A stretch of DNA of 20,947 nt from CADAWZ01 sp045114665 (lineage in GTDB: Bacteria; Vulcanimicrobiota; CADAWZ01), in assembly GCA_045114665.1 (NCBI GenBank), contig JBGUKW010000016.1, positions 1 through 20,947 of the forward strand. Direction: 5' to 3'. Below the pieces are notes generated by a model, which did not search any database, was not told where the DNA came from, and saw nothing but the letters and a program-made list of their open reading frames with translations. Shown here one piece after another: positions 1-7,735 of the stretch. Made by a program: the position numbers and the translations under genes. Each line of letters opens with the position of its first letter. Positions within the stretch are counted from its first letter, which is position 1.

Positions 1-1
1 T

Positions 2-2224
2 TTCATGGCAGCATATATATTTCTTTCAGAGCCTCGTCTTTTATCTGGTGAATCATTTTTCTTTTTAACAGACTTATCTAAACAAGATCAATTAATAAAT
101 TTATTTGGTATCAGATTAAATTTACTTCCCATCTTGATGACAGTTATAAATATTTGGGCAAGTTATGTTTATACAGAAAAACTTTCAAAATCTGAAAAAT
201 TTCAATTATATATAACAGCTATTGTTTTTCTATTTCTTTTATATACTTCTCCATCAGGTCTTGTCTTTTATTGGACTTGTAATAATATTTTTTCACTTTT
301 TAAAAATATTTGGATGAAATACAATTTTAAAATAGGTTTTAATGTTGGTTTTATTTCAAATATATTTGACAAACTCGAAAATTTAAAATTTAATGCAGAT
401 ATTTGTTTTATCTTTTCAATGGTTTTGCTTTGGCTTATATCTGGAATTTTGATACCATTTAATATGGCTTCTGCTTCACCTATTGAATTTTGTGGAATAT
501 GTGGTGAGGTTTCTGTCTGGAAAGTATTATCATATCCTGCATTACAGTCTTTTGGAATATTTGTATTTTGGGGAATTTTAATTTTTTATCTTGCTGACAG
601 AAAATTAAAAAATTTACTTACATTAATTTCTGTTTCTACACTTTTTTTTAGCATTATAAATATATATAGACATTCGTCATCTCTAATATCCCAATCTTTT
701 AGACTTAGACCTGCCGAGTTGATAGTGCCAATATTTGTTTCTTATTTATTGATAATTGTCTTTTATATAATTTTTTGTTTCATTTTTTACAAAATATTTG
801 AGAAAGGGAAAGGAAAAGTTATAACATCTTTATTCTCAATTTTATTAATTGCTTGTTTTATACATATTTTTTTAAATAGCTATAAAATAAATAGTGGTTT
901 TAATAGATATAAAAAAATTATTTCAGATGAGAAAAAGACTTTTGTTGATGATAAGATTTTTAAATTTACAAAAACAGGAAAAAATGTTCTTGTAATATTT
1001 TTGGATAAAGCTATGAACTCATTTTTCCCTCTTATATTGGAAAAAGATAAAGAATTGAAAAAATCTTATGAAGGTTTTGTTTATTATCCAAATACAGTTA
1101 CTTTTTATTGCCATACTATTTTAGGAGCTCCTCCTATTTTTGGAGGTTATGAATACACGCCACAAGAGATGAATAAACGAAAAGGGATTAAAATGAAAGA
1201 TAAACATAATGAATCCCTTTTGGTATTGCCTTCTATTTTTAAAAATAAAGGTGCTTATGTTTCTTTTACAGATGCACCACTTAAAAATTATGAGTGGATT
1301 TCAGATAATAAACTTTTTATTGAAAAAGGAATAAATGCTCATAATTTAATGGGAATGTTTACTCAAGATTTTCTTGAAAATAAAATGGGCATGAATATAT
1401 CTGAATTTAGTTCAGCTGGATTATTAAAACATGATTTTTTATTATACTCTTTTATGCAAATTTCTCCAGATTCAATAAATAGAAGATTTTATAATAGTGG
1501 AAAATATCTCAATTCAATATATATTTTGATAAAACAGATGATCCCAGGTGAGAATATTGCATTATTTGATTCTTATTCTGAATTGTTAAATCTAAAAAAT
1601 CTTTCTGATTTTGATTTAAAAGATAATTTATCTCTTAATATAATAACTAACGATATTACACATGAACCAGCTTTACTTCAGTTGCCAAAATACACCATAG
1701 AAAAGAATATAGATAATGTTGGAGAAAATTTTGTAGGAAGTCAAGATACTTTTGAGCATTATCATGTCAATGCTTCGGCATTGTATAGACTTTCAGAATT
1801 TTTTGATGAACTTAAAAAGAATGGAGTATATGATAACACAAAAATAATAATTGTATCAGATCATGGTGCACCAGTTAAAAATTATGCTTCTGAAAGTGAA
1901 ACATTAAATTATTTTAATCCTCTATTATTAGTAAAAGATTTTAATTCAAAAGGCAATTATAAAATTGATAATTCAATGATGACCACAGCGGATGTTCCTT
2001 ATATTGCTACTAAAGATGTCATAGAAAATCCAACAAATCCGTTTACAGGTAAAAATATTACTGAATTTGATAAATCAAATGGGATAGATGTTATTAATGG
2101 AAATAAGCATAATCCTCAGGACTTTAGAGGAGATGAATGTATTTTTGAAAAATATCACTATCATATAAAAAATAGAGTTTTAAATGCTGAAGATTGGAAA
2201 GCCATTGAATTAAAGGAGGAATGA
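2..2224 (+). CDS. YidC/Oxa1-like insertase domain fused to membrane sulfatase-like domain (5' partial)
   Basis: The reading frame is open to the window edge and the first Met (base 5) lies inside a conserved domain, so the true start is upstream. Residues 1-105 (counting from that Met) resemble the C-terminal half of a YidC/Oxa1/Alb3 insertase: a 'FFFLTDLSKQD' stretch, then 'LPILM', then the hallmark 'TSPSGLVFYW' (81-90) in the last transmembrane segment. About five more hydrophobic segments follow (roughly 133-152, 178-196, 203-220, 240-264, 272-291). Residues 325-739 look like an alkaline phosphatase/sulfatase-superfamily domain as in LtaS, OpgB or EptA: possible metal ligand D334, possible Thr nucleophile near 371, 'NDITHEP' (549-555) and 'VSDHG' (617-621). 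The family role would be transfer or release of a phosphate- or sulfate-linked group at the outer face of the inner membrane; the substrate is unknown. It overlaps the next gene by ATGA. The domain calls are fairly firm, the function is not. Confidence 0.8.
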   Translation, partial: FMAAYIFLSEPRLLSGESFFFLTDLSKQDQLINLFGIRLNLLPILMTVINIWASYVYTEKLSKSEKFQLYITAIVFLFLLYTSPSGLVFYWTCNNIFSLFKNIWMKYNFKIGFNVGFISNIFDKLENLKFNADICFIFSMVLLWLISGILIPFNMASASPIEFCGICGEVSVWKVLSYPALQSFGIFVFWGILIFYLADRKLKNLLTLISVSTLFFSIINIYRHSSSLISQSFRLRPAELIVPIFVSYLLIIVFYIIFCFIFYKIFEKGKGKVITSLFSILLIACFIHIFLNSYKINSGFNRYKKIISDEKKTFVDDKIFKFTKTGKNVLVIFLDKAMNSFFPLILEKDKELKKSYEGFVYYPNTVTFYCHTILGAPPIFGGYEYTPQEMNKRKGIKMKDKHNESLLVLPSIFKNKGAYVSFTDAPLKNYEWISDNKLFIEKGINAHNLMGMFTQDFLENKMGMNISEFSSAGLLKHDFLLYSFMQISPDSINRRFYNSGKYLNSIYILIKQMIPGENIALFDSYSELLNLKNLSDFDLKDNLSLNIITNDITHEPALLQLPKYTIEKNIDNVGENFVGSQDTFEHYHVNASALYRLSEFFDELKKNGVYDNTKIIIVSDHGAPVKNYASESETLNYFNPLLLVKDFNSKGNYKIDNSMMTTADVPYIATKDVIENPTNPFTGKNITEFDKSNGIDVINGNKHNPQDFRGDECIFEKYHYHIKNRVLNAEDWKAIELKEE

Positions 2225-2703
2225 TGAAGAATTTTGTTTTTATATTTTGTTTTTTGTTGATTATGCTTTCTCCTGTATATGCAAAAGAATCACTTGTTGA
2301 AAAAGCACATAAAGAAGCACCAGCAAATGCTATTTTTGCAGTTATGGATAATGTGGGAGAAAGTGATGCCATTGAGGCAAATGCTCTTATAACAAGATCA
2401 AATGCTTATTCAAACGATATGATGTTTAACTATGGCGTTCATATTTTAATAATTCCATTAAAAGAAGATGTTACAATAAAAATTGACTATGTAAAATATG
2501 ATTTTAAAACAGAAAAAATGAATGTAATCAAAACATTTCATGAGTCAAAAGATAGATGTGTGGATTTCTTCACTGTTAGAGCTGAAACAATACCAATTTA
2601 TAGGGTAAGAGGAATATATAAAGGTCAGGAGGCTATTCATTATATAACTGTTGATGGAAAAGACGGCGATGATGTAATGAAATTTATTGAGCCTAAGAAG
2701 TGA
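2221..2703 (+). CDS. Small exported protein of unknown function
   Basis: It has 160 residues. A typical signal peptide (Lys-Asn, hydrophobic 4-17, then 'SPVYA') predicts cleavage before KES, giving a periplasmic or secreted mature protein of about 138 residues. No lipobox Cys and no further membrane segment are present. I recognise no family. The mature part mixes beta-like stretches ('GVHILIIPLKEDVTIKIDYVKYDF') and ends 'FIEPKK'. The upstream fusion gene stops at TGA 2222-2224, so the two overlap as ATGA. A second in-frame ATG at 2224 is better spaced from the strong AGGAGG at 2214-2219 and may be the real start. Coupling to the YidC/sulfatase gene suggests a shared envelope job, but that is only inference. 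Confidence 0.8.
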   Translation: MMKNFVFIFCFLLIMLSPVYAKESLVEKAHKEAPANAIFAVMDNVGESDAIEANALITRSNAYSNDMMFNYGVHILIIPLKEDVTIKIDYVKYDFKTEKMNVIKTFHESKDRCVDFFTVRAETIPIYRVRGIYKGQEAIHYITVDGKDGDDVMKFIEPKK

Positions 2704-2718
2704 AAATTAATGAAAAAT

Positions 2719-2750
2719 AAAAAAATGTCAGAAATTTCTGACATTTTTTT
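2719..2750. terminator. Bidirectional Rho-independent terminator
   Basis: This is a 32-base perfect palindrome centred at 2734/2735, whose core arm is AATGTCAGAAA. It carries a T run on the right and an A run on the left. It sits between two convergent genes (the exported protein on + and hspR on -), so it can end transcription from both sides. Confidence 0.85.
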
Positions 2751-2751
2751 T

Positions 2752-3126
2752 TCACTCTTTATCTTCTGAATTTTGTTTTGTATTTGCTATAATCTGTTTG
2801 TATTTTTTTATTTCTTCCAAAAGACTATTGATTTCTTCACTCTTCTTGGACATCTCTTTTCGCATTTCTGCCTTGATTTTTTCCATTTTCTCAATCATAT
2901 TTACTATTATCTCGACACCTGCTAAATTAACTCCAAGATTTGTGAAACTACATATTTGTTCCAATCTGTCTATATCACTGTGTGAATAGAGTCTCATATT
3001 TCCATCAGTTCTATGTGGATTCAAGAGACCAAGACGCTCATAATGTCTGATTGTCTGCGGATGAACATTAAGCATTTTTGACACTACACTTATCACAAAA
3101 TAAGGTTCTTGTTTATCATTACTCAT
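2752..3126 (-). CDS. hspR: HspR, MerR-family heat-shock repressor
   Basis: It has 124 residues. The N-terminal MerR winged helix-turn-helix has the HspR pattern: 'YFVISVVSKMLNVHPQTIRHYERLGLL', then 'RTDGNMRLYSHSDIDRL' and 'GVNLAGVEIIVNM'. The C-terminal 45 residues are a charged, probably coiled-coil helix. I chose the ATG at 3126 because AGGAG precedes it; a TTG at 3162 would add 12 very basic residues without such a site. Known HspR proteins repress the dnaK operon by binding HAIR inverted repeats, with DnaK as co-repressor in Streptomyces. Here it is the last gene of the operon it should control, 131 bp after dnaJ, and a HAIR-like site lies at the operon promoter. That spacing leaves room for a minor promoter of its own, but I see no convincing one. 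Confidence 0.9.
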   Translation of the reverse strand: MSNDKQEPYFVISVVSKMLNVHPQTIRHYERLGLLNPHRTDGNMRLYSHSDIDRLEQICSFTNLGVNLAGVEIIVNMIEKMEKIKAEMRKEMSKKSEEINSLLEEIKKYKQIIANTKQNSEDKE

Positions 3127-3257
3127 TTGTTTTCTCCTTCTCCGCTTTCTTAACTCAGACAAAACGGATTATTTTTTATTACTATTAGGTCTGCTATTAA
3201 ATATATTTGGTTGGTAACATCAATTTTCAAAAAGTAATTTTTGTGTTGATATAAAAA

Positions 3258-4319
3258 TTATTTTTTGTACATATCTTTTCGAGGATTATCTTTCATTATT
3301 TTAGAAAGTTCTTCAAAAAGAGCTTTTTCTTTGTTACTAATTTTTTCTGGAACTACTACTTTAATCTCGATATAAAGGTCTCCTGCATTTCCTTTTATTG
3401 AAGGTATTCCATATCCAGCAAGTCTCAGTTTCTTTCCTGTTTGAGTCATAGGAGGTATTTTTACAGAGAGTTTACCTTTTAATGTAGGAACATCTATTTC
3501 TGCTCCTAAGATTGCTTCTGTTATAGAAACAGGTATTTTTTCTGTCAAATCTGCTCCATTTACTTCAAAATATTTGTGTGGAAGAATTTTTACAACAAGG
3601 ATAAAATCTTCCACTCTTATTTTAGAACCATTTTTAACTCCAGCTGGAATCTTTACATCTATTGAAGATGTTTTATCAACATGTCCTGTTCCACGGCAAG
3701 TATTACATACTGTATGACCAATCCATCCACTTCCATGACATATATCACAGGTTTGTGTACTTGGCATTTGGATTGTTCTTGATGTACCAGATACTGCTTC
3801 TTCAAGTGTTAATTCAAGAGTATACTCTTGTTGAGATGTATCTTGTTGGGCATTTCTCATTCTTGCTCCAAAAAGGTCTCCAATATTCCCAAAATTCATT
3901 TTACCGCTTCTTTGACCTCTTCCTCTTTGAGCATTTCCGAAGAAACTTGAGAAAATATCTGAAAAATCAGCACCTTGACCGCCATTAAATGGATTGCCAT
4001 TAAGATTGCCATTAAATGTGTATGAAAATCCACCATTTCCCATGTTTGAAAATGGATTTCCATGTCCAGAAAAATCAAAACTTGATGGGTCTGCTCCTCC
4101 GAAAAGGTTACCAAACTCATCATATTTTTTTCTTTTATCTGGATCGCCTAAAACTTCATAAGCTTCATTTATTTCTTTAAATTTTTCTTCAGCTGATTTA
4201 TCATCTGGATTTACATCAGGATGATACTGACGAGCAAGTTTTCTATATGCCTGTTTTATTTCCTTATCTGAAGCTGTTTTTTCTACTCCGAGAATCTTAT
4301 AGTAATCTTTGTTGGTCAT
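3258..4319 (-). CDS. dnaJ: DnaJ (Hsp40) co-chaperone with a reduced zinc domain
   Basis: It has 353 residues. The J domain is at 1-70 with 'YHPDVN' (HPD 33-35), which stimulates the DnaK ATPase. A Gly/Phe/Asn-rich linker spans about 72-155. The zinc domain has only two CxxCxGxG repeats (C191-C194 and C205-C208) where classical DnaJ has four, so at most one zinc site can form. The C-terminal beta domains follow (about 218-330). The first of these looks shortened: 'KIRVEDFILVVKILPHKYF' lacks the usual Gly-rich GDLY segment. Classical DnaJ is about 375 residues. It is the fourth gene of the operon, behind a hairpin that separates it from hsp20. A weak AGGA stands about 11 bases before the ATG. 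The identification is firm; the effect of the reduced zinc domain on client binding is not known. Confidence 0.93.
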   Translation of the reverse strand: MTNKDYYKILGVEKTASDKEIKQAYRKLARQYHPDVNPDDKSAEEKFKEINEAYEVLGDPDKRKKYDEFGNLFGGADPSSFDFSGHGNPFSNMGNGGFSYTFNGNLNGNPFNGGQGADFSDIFSSFFGNAQRGRGQRSGKMNFGNIGDLFGARMRNAQQDTSQQEYTLELTLEEAVSGTSRTIQMPSTQTCDICHGSGWIGHTVCNTCRGTGHVDKTSSIDVKIPAGVKNGSKIRVEDFILVVKILPHKYFEVNGADLTEKIPVSITEAILGAEIDVPTLKGKLSVKIPPMTQTGKKLRLAGYGIPSIKGNAGDLYIEIKVVVPEKISNKEKALFEELSKIMKDNPRKDMYKK

Positions 4320-4347
4320 AAGCCAGTACCGTCCTTTCTATAGTTTT

Positions 4348-4391
4348 ATCTGCCTATTCCCTTTGTTAGTTAATAAAGAGAATAGGCAGAT
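4348..4391 (-). other. Intercistronic hairpin between hsp20 and dnaJ
   Basis: The arms ATCTGCCTATTC and GAATAGGCAGAT (+ strand) form a 12-bp perfect stem, extended after one mismatch by further pairs. On the transcribed (-) strand it begins 6 bases after the hsp20 stop and is followed by AAAAC, not a U run, so it does not look like a terminator. It is more likely an RNA processing or stability element. The 5' arm is closely similar to that of the hairpin after dnaK. Confidence 0.7.
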
Positions 4392-4397
4392 TATATA

Positions 4398-4835
4398 TTA
4401 TTCTTCTACATTTATTTTAACTTGTTTTGGCTTGATTTCTGAGCTCTTTGGAAGAGTTATTACAAGAACGCCATTTTTATAAGAAGCACTTATATTTTCT
4501 CTCTCAACTTGTGCGGGAATTTCAAATGTTCTGTAAAAACGTCCATAGACTTTTTCTTTTCTCTGATATTTGTTGTTTTCATCTGAAACAAATTTTCTTT
4601 CACCTCTTATTATGAGGTTGTCGCCTTCAGCTTGAACATCTATTTCACTTGGAACTATACCAGGAACATCGAGAGAAATGTTTACAGTCTTTTCTGTTTC
4701 CCATACTTCTGCAGGTGGAATCCATGCTTCTGGGTCTGAAGGAACTTTATACGGATTTAGCTTTCTGTCATATTTGTTTTCGAGTTGTGTCAACATATTT
4801 TCCAATGCTGTCAATGGGTCTGTGTATCTATACAT
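4398..4835 (-). CDS. hsp20: Hsp20 / alpha-crystallin family small heat-shock protein
   Basis: It has 145 residues. Small heat-shock proteins bind unfolding proteins without ATP and hold them for DnaK/DnaJ/GrpE. A short N-terminal arm (1-40) leads into the alpha-crystallin domain (about 42-132): 'WETEKTVNISLDVPGI', 'DNLIIRGERK', 'FYRTFEIP' and the signature 'ASYKNGVLVITLPK'. The tail ends 'KPKQVKINVEE'. The start is ATG 4835, 8 bases after GGAGG; an upstream in-frame start at 4877 would fall in the dnaK-hsp20 hairpin and is rejected. It sits between dnaK and dnaJ, so it should be co-induced with the refolding machine it feeds. Confidence 0.92.
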   Translation of the reverse strand: MYRYTDPLTALENMLTQLENKYDRKLNPYKVPSDPEAWIPPAEVWETEKTVNISLDVPGIVPSEIDVQAEGDNLIIRGERKFVSDENNKYQRKEKVYGRFYRTFEIPAQVERENISASYKNGVLVITLPKSSEIKPKQVKINVEE

Positions 4836-4874
4836 AATAAGCACCTCCAATTTAAATTTATATATTTTTTCTAT

Positions 4875-4914
4875 CAATCTTCCTAATTTCTCTTTCAGAG
4901 AATTAGGAAGATTG
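4875..4914 (-). other. Intercistronic hairpin between dnaK and hsp20
   Basis: The arms CAATCTTCCTAATT and AATTAGGAAGATTG (+ strand) give a 14-bp perfect stem plus a G-T pair, with a loop of about 10 bases. On the transcribed (-) strand it lies 13 bases after the dnaK stop and is followed by ATAGAAAAAA, with no U tract. It is therefore not a typical terminator. It is related in sequence to the hairpin after hsp20. Confidence 0.72.
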
Positions 4915-4927
4915 GTATTATGTTATA

Positions 4928-6793
4928 TTATTCTTTAACTTTATATTCAGCATCGATTACATCATCATCGCCTTTTGGTTCTTCTTTCTTTTCAGAACCT
5001 GCTCCAGCTTGTGCATTTTCAGCACCTGGCTGTTGTTGTGCTTGTTGAGCTCCTACTTTTGAATATACATCTTTTGAAAGATCAGAAAGTGCATTTGTAA
5101 GAGTTTCAATGCCTTTTGTTATATCTGCATCATTGTCAGATTCCATAGCTTTTTTGAGGTTTGCAGTTTCTTCTTCTACTTTCATTTTCAATTTAGAATC
5201 TGCTTTGTCGCCCAAATCTTTTACTACTTTTTCTGCTTGATATGTAAGAGTTTCTGCTTTGTGCTTTAACTCGATTTTTTCAAGTCTCTTTTTATCTTCT
5301 TCACTGTGCTGTTCAGCTTCTTTAACCATTCTATTGACATCGTCTTTAGAAAGTGTTGTTGTTGCTGTGATCTTTATCTGTTGACTCTTTCCAGTTGCTT
5401 TATCTTTTGCAGTTACTGAAAGGATACCGTTTCTATCTATATCAAAACTGACTTCGATTTGTGGAACACCTCTTGGTGCTGGTGGAATATCTGCGAGAAC
5501 AAATTTTCCAAGTGTCTTGTTTTCTGCTGCAAATCCTCTTTCACCTTGAAGTACATGGATTTCAACTGCTGGCTGATTGTCTGCTGCTGTTGAGAAGATT
5601 TCAGATTTAGAACAAGGAATAGCTGTATTTCTTTGAATCAACTTTGTCATAACTCCACCGAGTGTTTCGATTCCGAGTGTCAATGGTGTAACATCGACGA
5701 GAACGATTCCTTTTACATCTGAATCACCTGAAAGAACAGCACCTTGAACTGCAGCACCTAATGCAACACATTCATCTGGGTTGATGTCTTTGTTTGGTTC
5801 TTTGCCAAATTCTTTTCTTACATAGTCAACAACCATTGGCATACGAGTTGATCCACCGACCATGAGGATTCTGTCTATATCTTTTTCTGTCAATTTTGCA
5901 TCACTCATTGCTTGTTTGACAGGTTTTTTGCAACGTTCGAGTAAGTGATATGTCATCTCTTCAAATTTTGCTCTTGAAAGTGTCAAATCAAGGTGTTTTG
6001 GACCGCTTGCATCTGCTGTGATGAAAGGAAGATTGATGTTTGTTTGAAGAACTGTTGACAATTCAATTTTTGCTTTTTCAGCAGCTTCTTTTAGACGCTG
6101 TTTTGCCATTGGATCGTTTCTCAAATCGATTCCATTCATTCTCTTGAATTCGTCAGCCATCCAGTCAACGATTTCATTATCCCAATCATCTCCACCAAGT
6201 CTTGTGTCACCAGCTGTGGATTTTACTTCAAATACGCCTTCACCGATTTCAAGAACAGATACATCAAATGTACCACCACCTAAATCGAATACGAGAACTT
6301 TGAGCATTTGATCAAGTTTGTCAAGACCATAGGCAAGAGCCGATGCTGTTGGTTCGTTGATTATTCTTTTTACTTCTAACCCTGCGATTGTACCTGCGTT
6401 CTTTGTAGCCTGTCTCTGTGAATCATTGAAATATGCAGGAACTGTGATTACTGCCTCTGTTACAGGTTCACCTAAATATTTTTCTGCATCATCTTTTAGC
6501 TTTTTGAGAATCATTGAAGAAATCTCTTCTGGGCTGTATTTCTTGTCGTCTATATTTACTCTGTAATCTGTTCCCATATGTCTCTTTATAGAGATAACAG
6601 TCTTTTCTGGGTTACTTACAGCCTGACGCTTTGCCAATTCACCAACAAGTCTTTCACCTGTTTTTGAAAAACCTACTACTGAAGGTGTTGTTCTGTTGCC
6701 TTCTGCATTTGCTATAACAGCTGGCTTTCCGCCTTCCATAACTGCTACTACTGAGTTAGTAGTTCCAAGATCGATACCTACTATCTTTGCCAT
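4928..6793 (-). CDS. dnaK: DnaK (Hsp70) chaperone
   Basis: It has 621 residues, close to the usual 610-640. The ATPase domain (1 to about 365) shows 'GIDLGTTNS' near the start, 'VFDLGGGTFDVS' and 'RILMVGGSTRMP'. The interdomain linker and substrate domain begin at 'VLVDVTPLTLGIETLGG'. The helical lid is followed by a Gln/Ala/Gly-rich tail and the conserved end 'DDDVIDAEYKVKE'. It folds and refolds proteins in the cytoplasm with DnaJ and GrpE, and in HspR systems it can serve as co-repressor. GGAGG stands before the ATG, 44 bp after grpE. The base composition is less AT-rich than its neighbours, as expected for a highly expressed gene. Confidence 0.98.
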   Translation of the reverse strand: MAKIVGIDLGTTNSVVAVMEGGKPAVIANAEGNRTTPSVVGFSKTGERLVGELAKRQAVSNPEKTVISIKRHMGTDYRVNIDDKKYSPEEISSMILKKLKDDAEKYLGEPVTEAVITVPAYFNDSQRQATKNAGTIAGLEVKRIINEPTASALAYGLDKLDQMLKVLVFDLGGGTFDVSVLEIGEGVFEVKSTAGDTRLGGDDWDNEIVDWMADEFKRMNGIDLRNDPMAKQRLKEAAEKAKIELSTVLQTNINLPFITADASGPKHLDLTLSRAKFEEMTYHLLERCKKPVKQAMSDAKLTEKDIDRILMVGGSTRMPMVVDYVRKEFGKEPNKDINPDECVALGAAVQGAVLSGDSDVKGIVLVDVTPLTLGIETLGGVMTKLIQRNTAIPCSKSEIFSTAADNQPAVEIHVLQGERGFAAENKTLGKFVLADIPPAPRGVPQIEVSFDIDRNGILSVTAKDKATGKSQQIKITATTTLSKDDVNRMVKEAEQHSEEDKKRLEKIELKHKAETLTYQAEKVVKDLGDKADSKLKMKVEEETANLKKAMESDNDADITKGIETLTNALSDLSKDVYSKVGAQQAQQQPGAENAQAGAGSEKKEEPKGDDDVIDAEYKVKE

Positions 6794-6837
6794 AATTTTA
6801 TTCCTCCCAAATACTTGATATTTATATTTACATTTTA

Positions 6838-7503
6838 TTATTTTTTATTTACTATAACCATTGAAGGTCTGATGACTTTGTCATGTAATTTATAACCTTT
6901 TAGAAGTTCTGCTATCACTACATCTTCGTCTAAATCGTCTTTCTTTTCACAAAAAACTGCTTGATGTAGAGCTGGATCGAAAACATTTCCTATTGAATCA
7001 ATAGCAGAAAGACCAACTTTTCCTAAAATCTCCCAAATTTGGCGATTTATCATAACGACTCCGTCTTTTAGGGAATCGTAATTTTTTGTCTTTTCCGAAG
7101 CATCAACTGCTCTTTCAAAATTGTCAACAATAGGAAGAAGTTCTGAGACTATCTTTTCTGCTGCATATTTTTTTGCTGAATCAGCTTCTGCTTCTTTTCT
7201 CTTTCTGAAATTGTCGTAATCGGCATAGAGTTTTTGAAGTCTCTCTTCAAGTTCATCTATTCTTTTGTCTTTTTCAGCTATTTCAGATTTCATTTTGTCT
7301 ATATCAATGAATTCATCTTTGACTTCTTCAGATTTTTTATTCTCTTCAACTTTTTCAGTTTCTTGAACTTCAGAATTTTGAAGGTTTTCAGAATCTTTAG
7401 AATTTTCGTTTTTTGGAGTTGTCTCTAAATTGCTATTAACTTTAGATTCATCTGTAACAACTATTTTTATTTTATCTTGATTTTTATCTTTGTTCAACTT
7501 CAT
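6838..7503 (-). CDS. grpE: GrpE nucleotide exchange factor
   Basis: It has 221 residues. The first 75 residues are acidic, Lys/Glu/Asn-rich and poorly conserved. A long dimerising coiled coil follows (about 78-125, including 'LQKLYADYDNFRKRKEAE'). The beta-rich head has the family signature 'FDPALHQAV' and 'VIAELLKGYKLHDKVIRPSMVIV'. It opens the DnaK nucleotide site so that ADP leaves. AGGAG stands 4 bases before ATG 7503. It is the first gene of the heat-shock operon, directly behind the HspR-type promoter. Confidence 0.96.
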   Translation of the reverse strand: MKLNKDKNQDKIKIVVTDESKVNSNLETTPKNENSKDSENLQNSEVQETEKVEENKKSEEVKDEFIDIDKMKSEIAEKDKRIDELEERLQKLYADYDNFRKRKEAEADSAKKYAAEKIVSELLPIVDNFERAVDASEKTKNYDSLKDGVVMINRQIWEILGKVGLSAIDSIGNVFDPALHQAVFCEKKDDLDEDVVIAELLKGYKLHDKVIRPSMVIVNKK

Positions 7504-7530
7504 ATTCTCCTTTCCCTTAACTTCGTTATT

Positions 7531-7559
7531 ATTATAAACCTTTAGTCAATTATTGTCAA
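7531..7559 (-). promoter_or_regulatory. Sigma-70 promoter of the heat-shock operon
   Basis: On the - strand, TTGACA (7559-7554), a 17-base spacer and TATAAT (7536-7531) match the consensus perfectly. They lie 28 bases before the grpE ATG. A/T tracts just upstream (7561-7600) could act as an UP element. So strong a promoter in front of chaperones normally needs a repressor, which fits hspR at the end of the operon. Confidence 0.8.
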
Positions 7560-7560
7560 G
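7540..7560 (-). promoter_or_regulatory. HAIR-like HspR operator
   Basis: On the - strand the sequence reads CTTGACA-N7-ACTAAAG. This matches 11 of 14 positions of the known HspR inverted repeat CTTGAGT-N7-ACTCAAG, with the exact 7-base spacing. It covers the -35 box and most of the spacer, where bound HspR would block RNA polymerase. The assignment rests on the match and on hspR in the same operon. Confidence 0.65.
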
Positions 7561-7735
7561 GTTTTTTCAAAAATTTTTTTAATTTTTTTTAAAACAATAA
7601 GCTAAAACTAAATAAATTGCTATAAATATGAAACATAATAGGTATTTTAGACAGCTTCCTAAAAAAAATAAAGGCAAAATAATAAATAAATTGAAATAGA
7701 AATAATAAATAAAATATAAAAAGAGGATAAAAGAT

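Noticed and set aside
3219..3250. Inverted repeat ATCAA...TTGAT in the dnaJ-hspR gap
   Set aside because: The stem is only five pairs with an interrupted inner part; AT-rich DNA gives such matches by chance, and no T run follows.
7561..7735. Possible promoter for the ROK kinase (TTGAAA at 7691, TATAAA at 7715)
   Set aside because: The implied start would fall on or after the ribosome binding site; A/T runs here make box matches unreliable.
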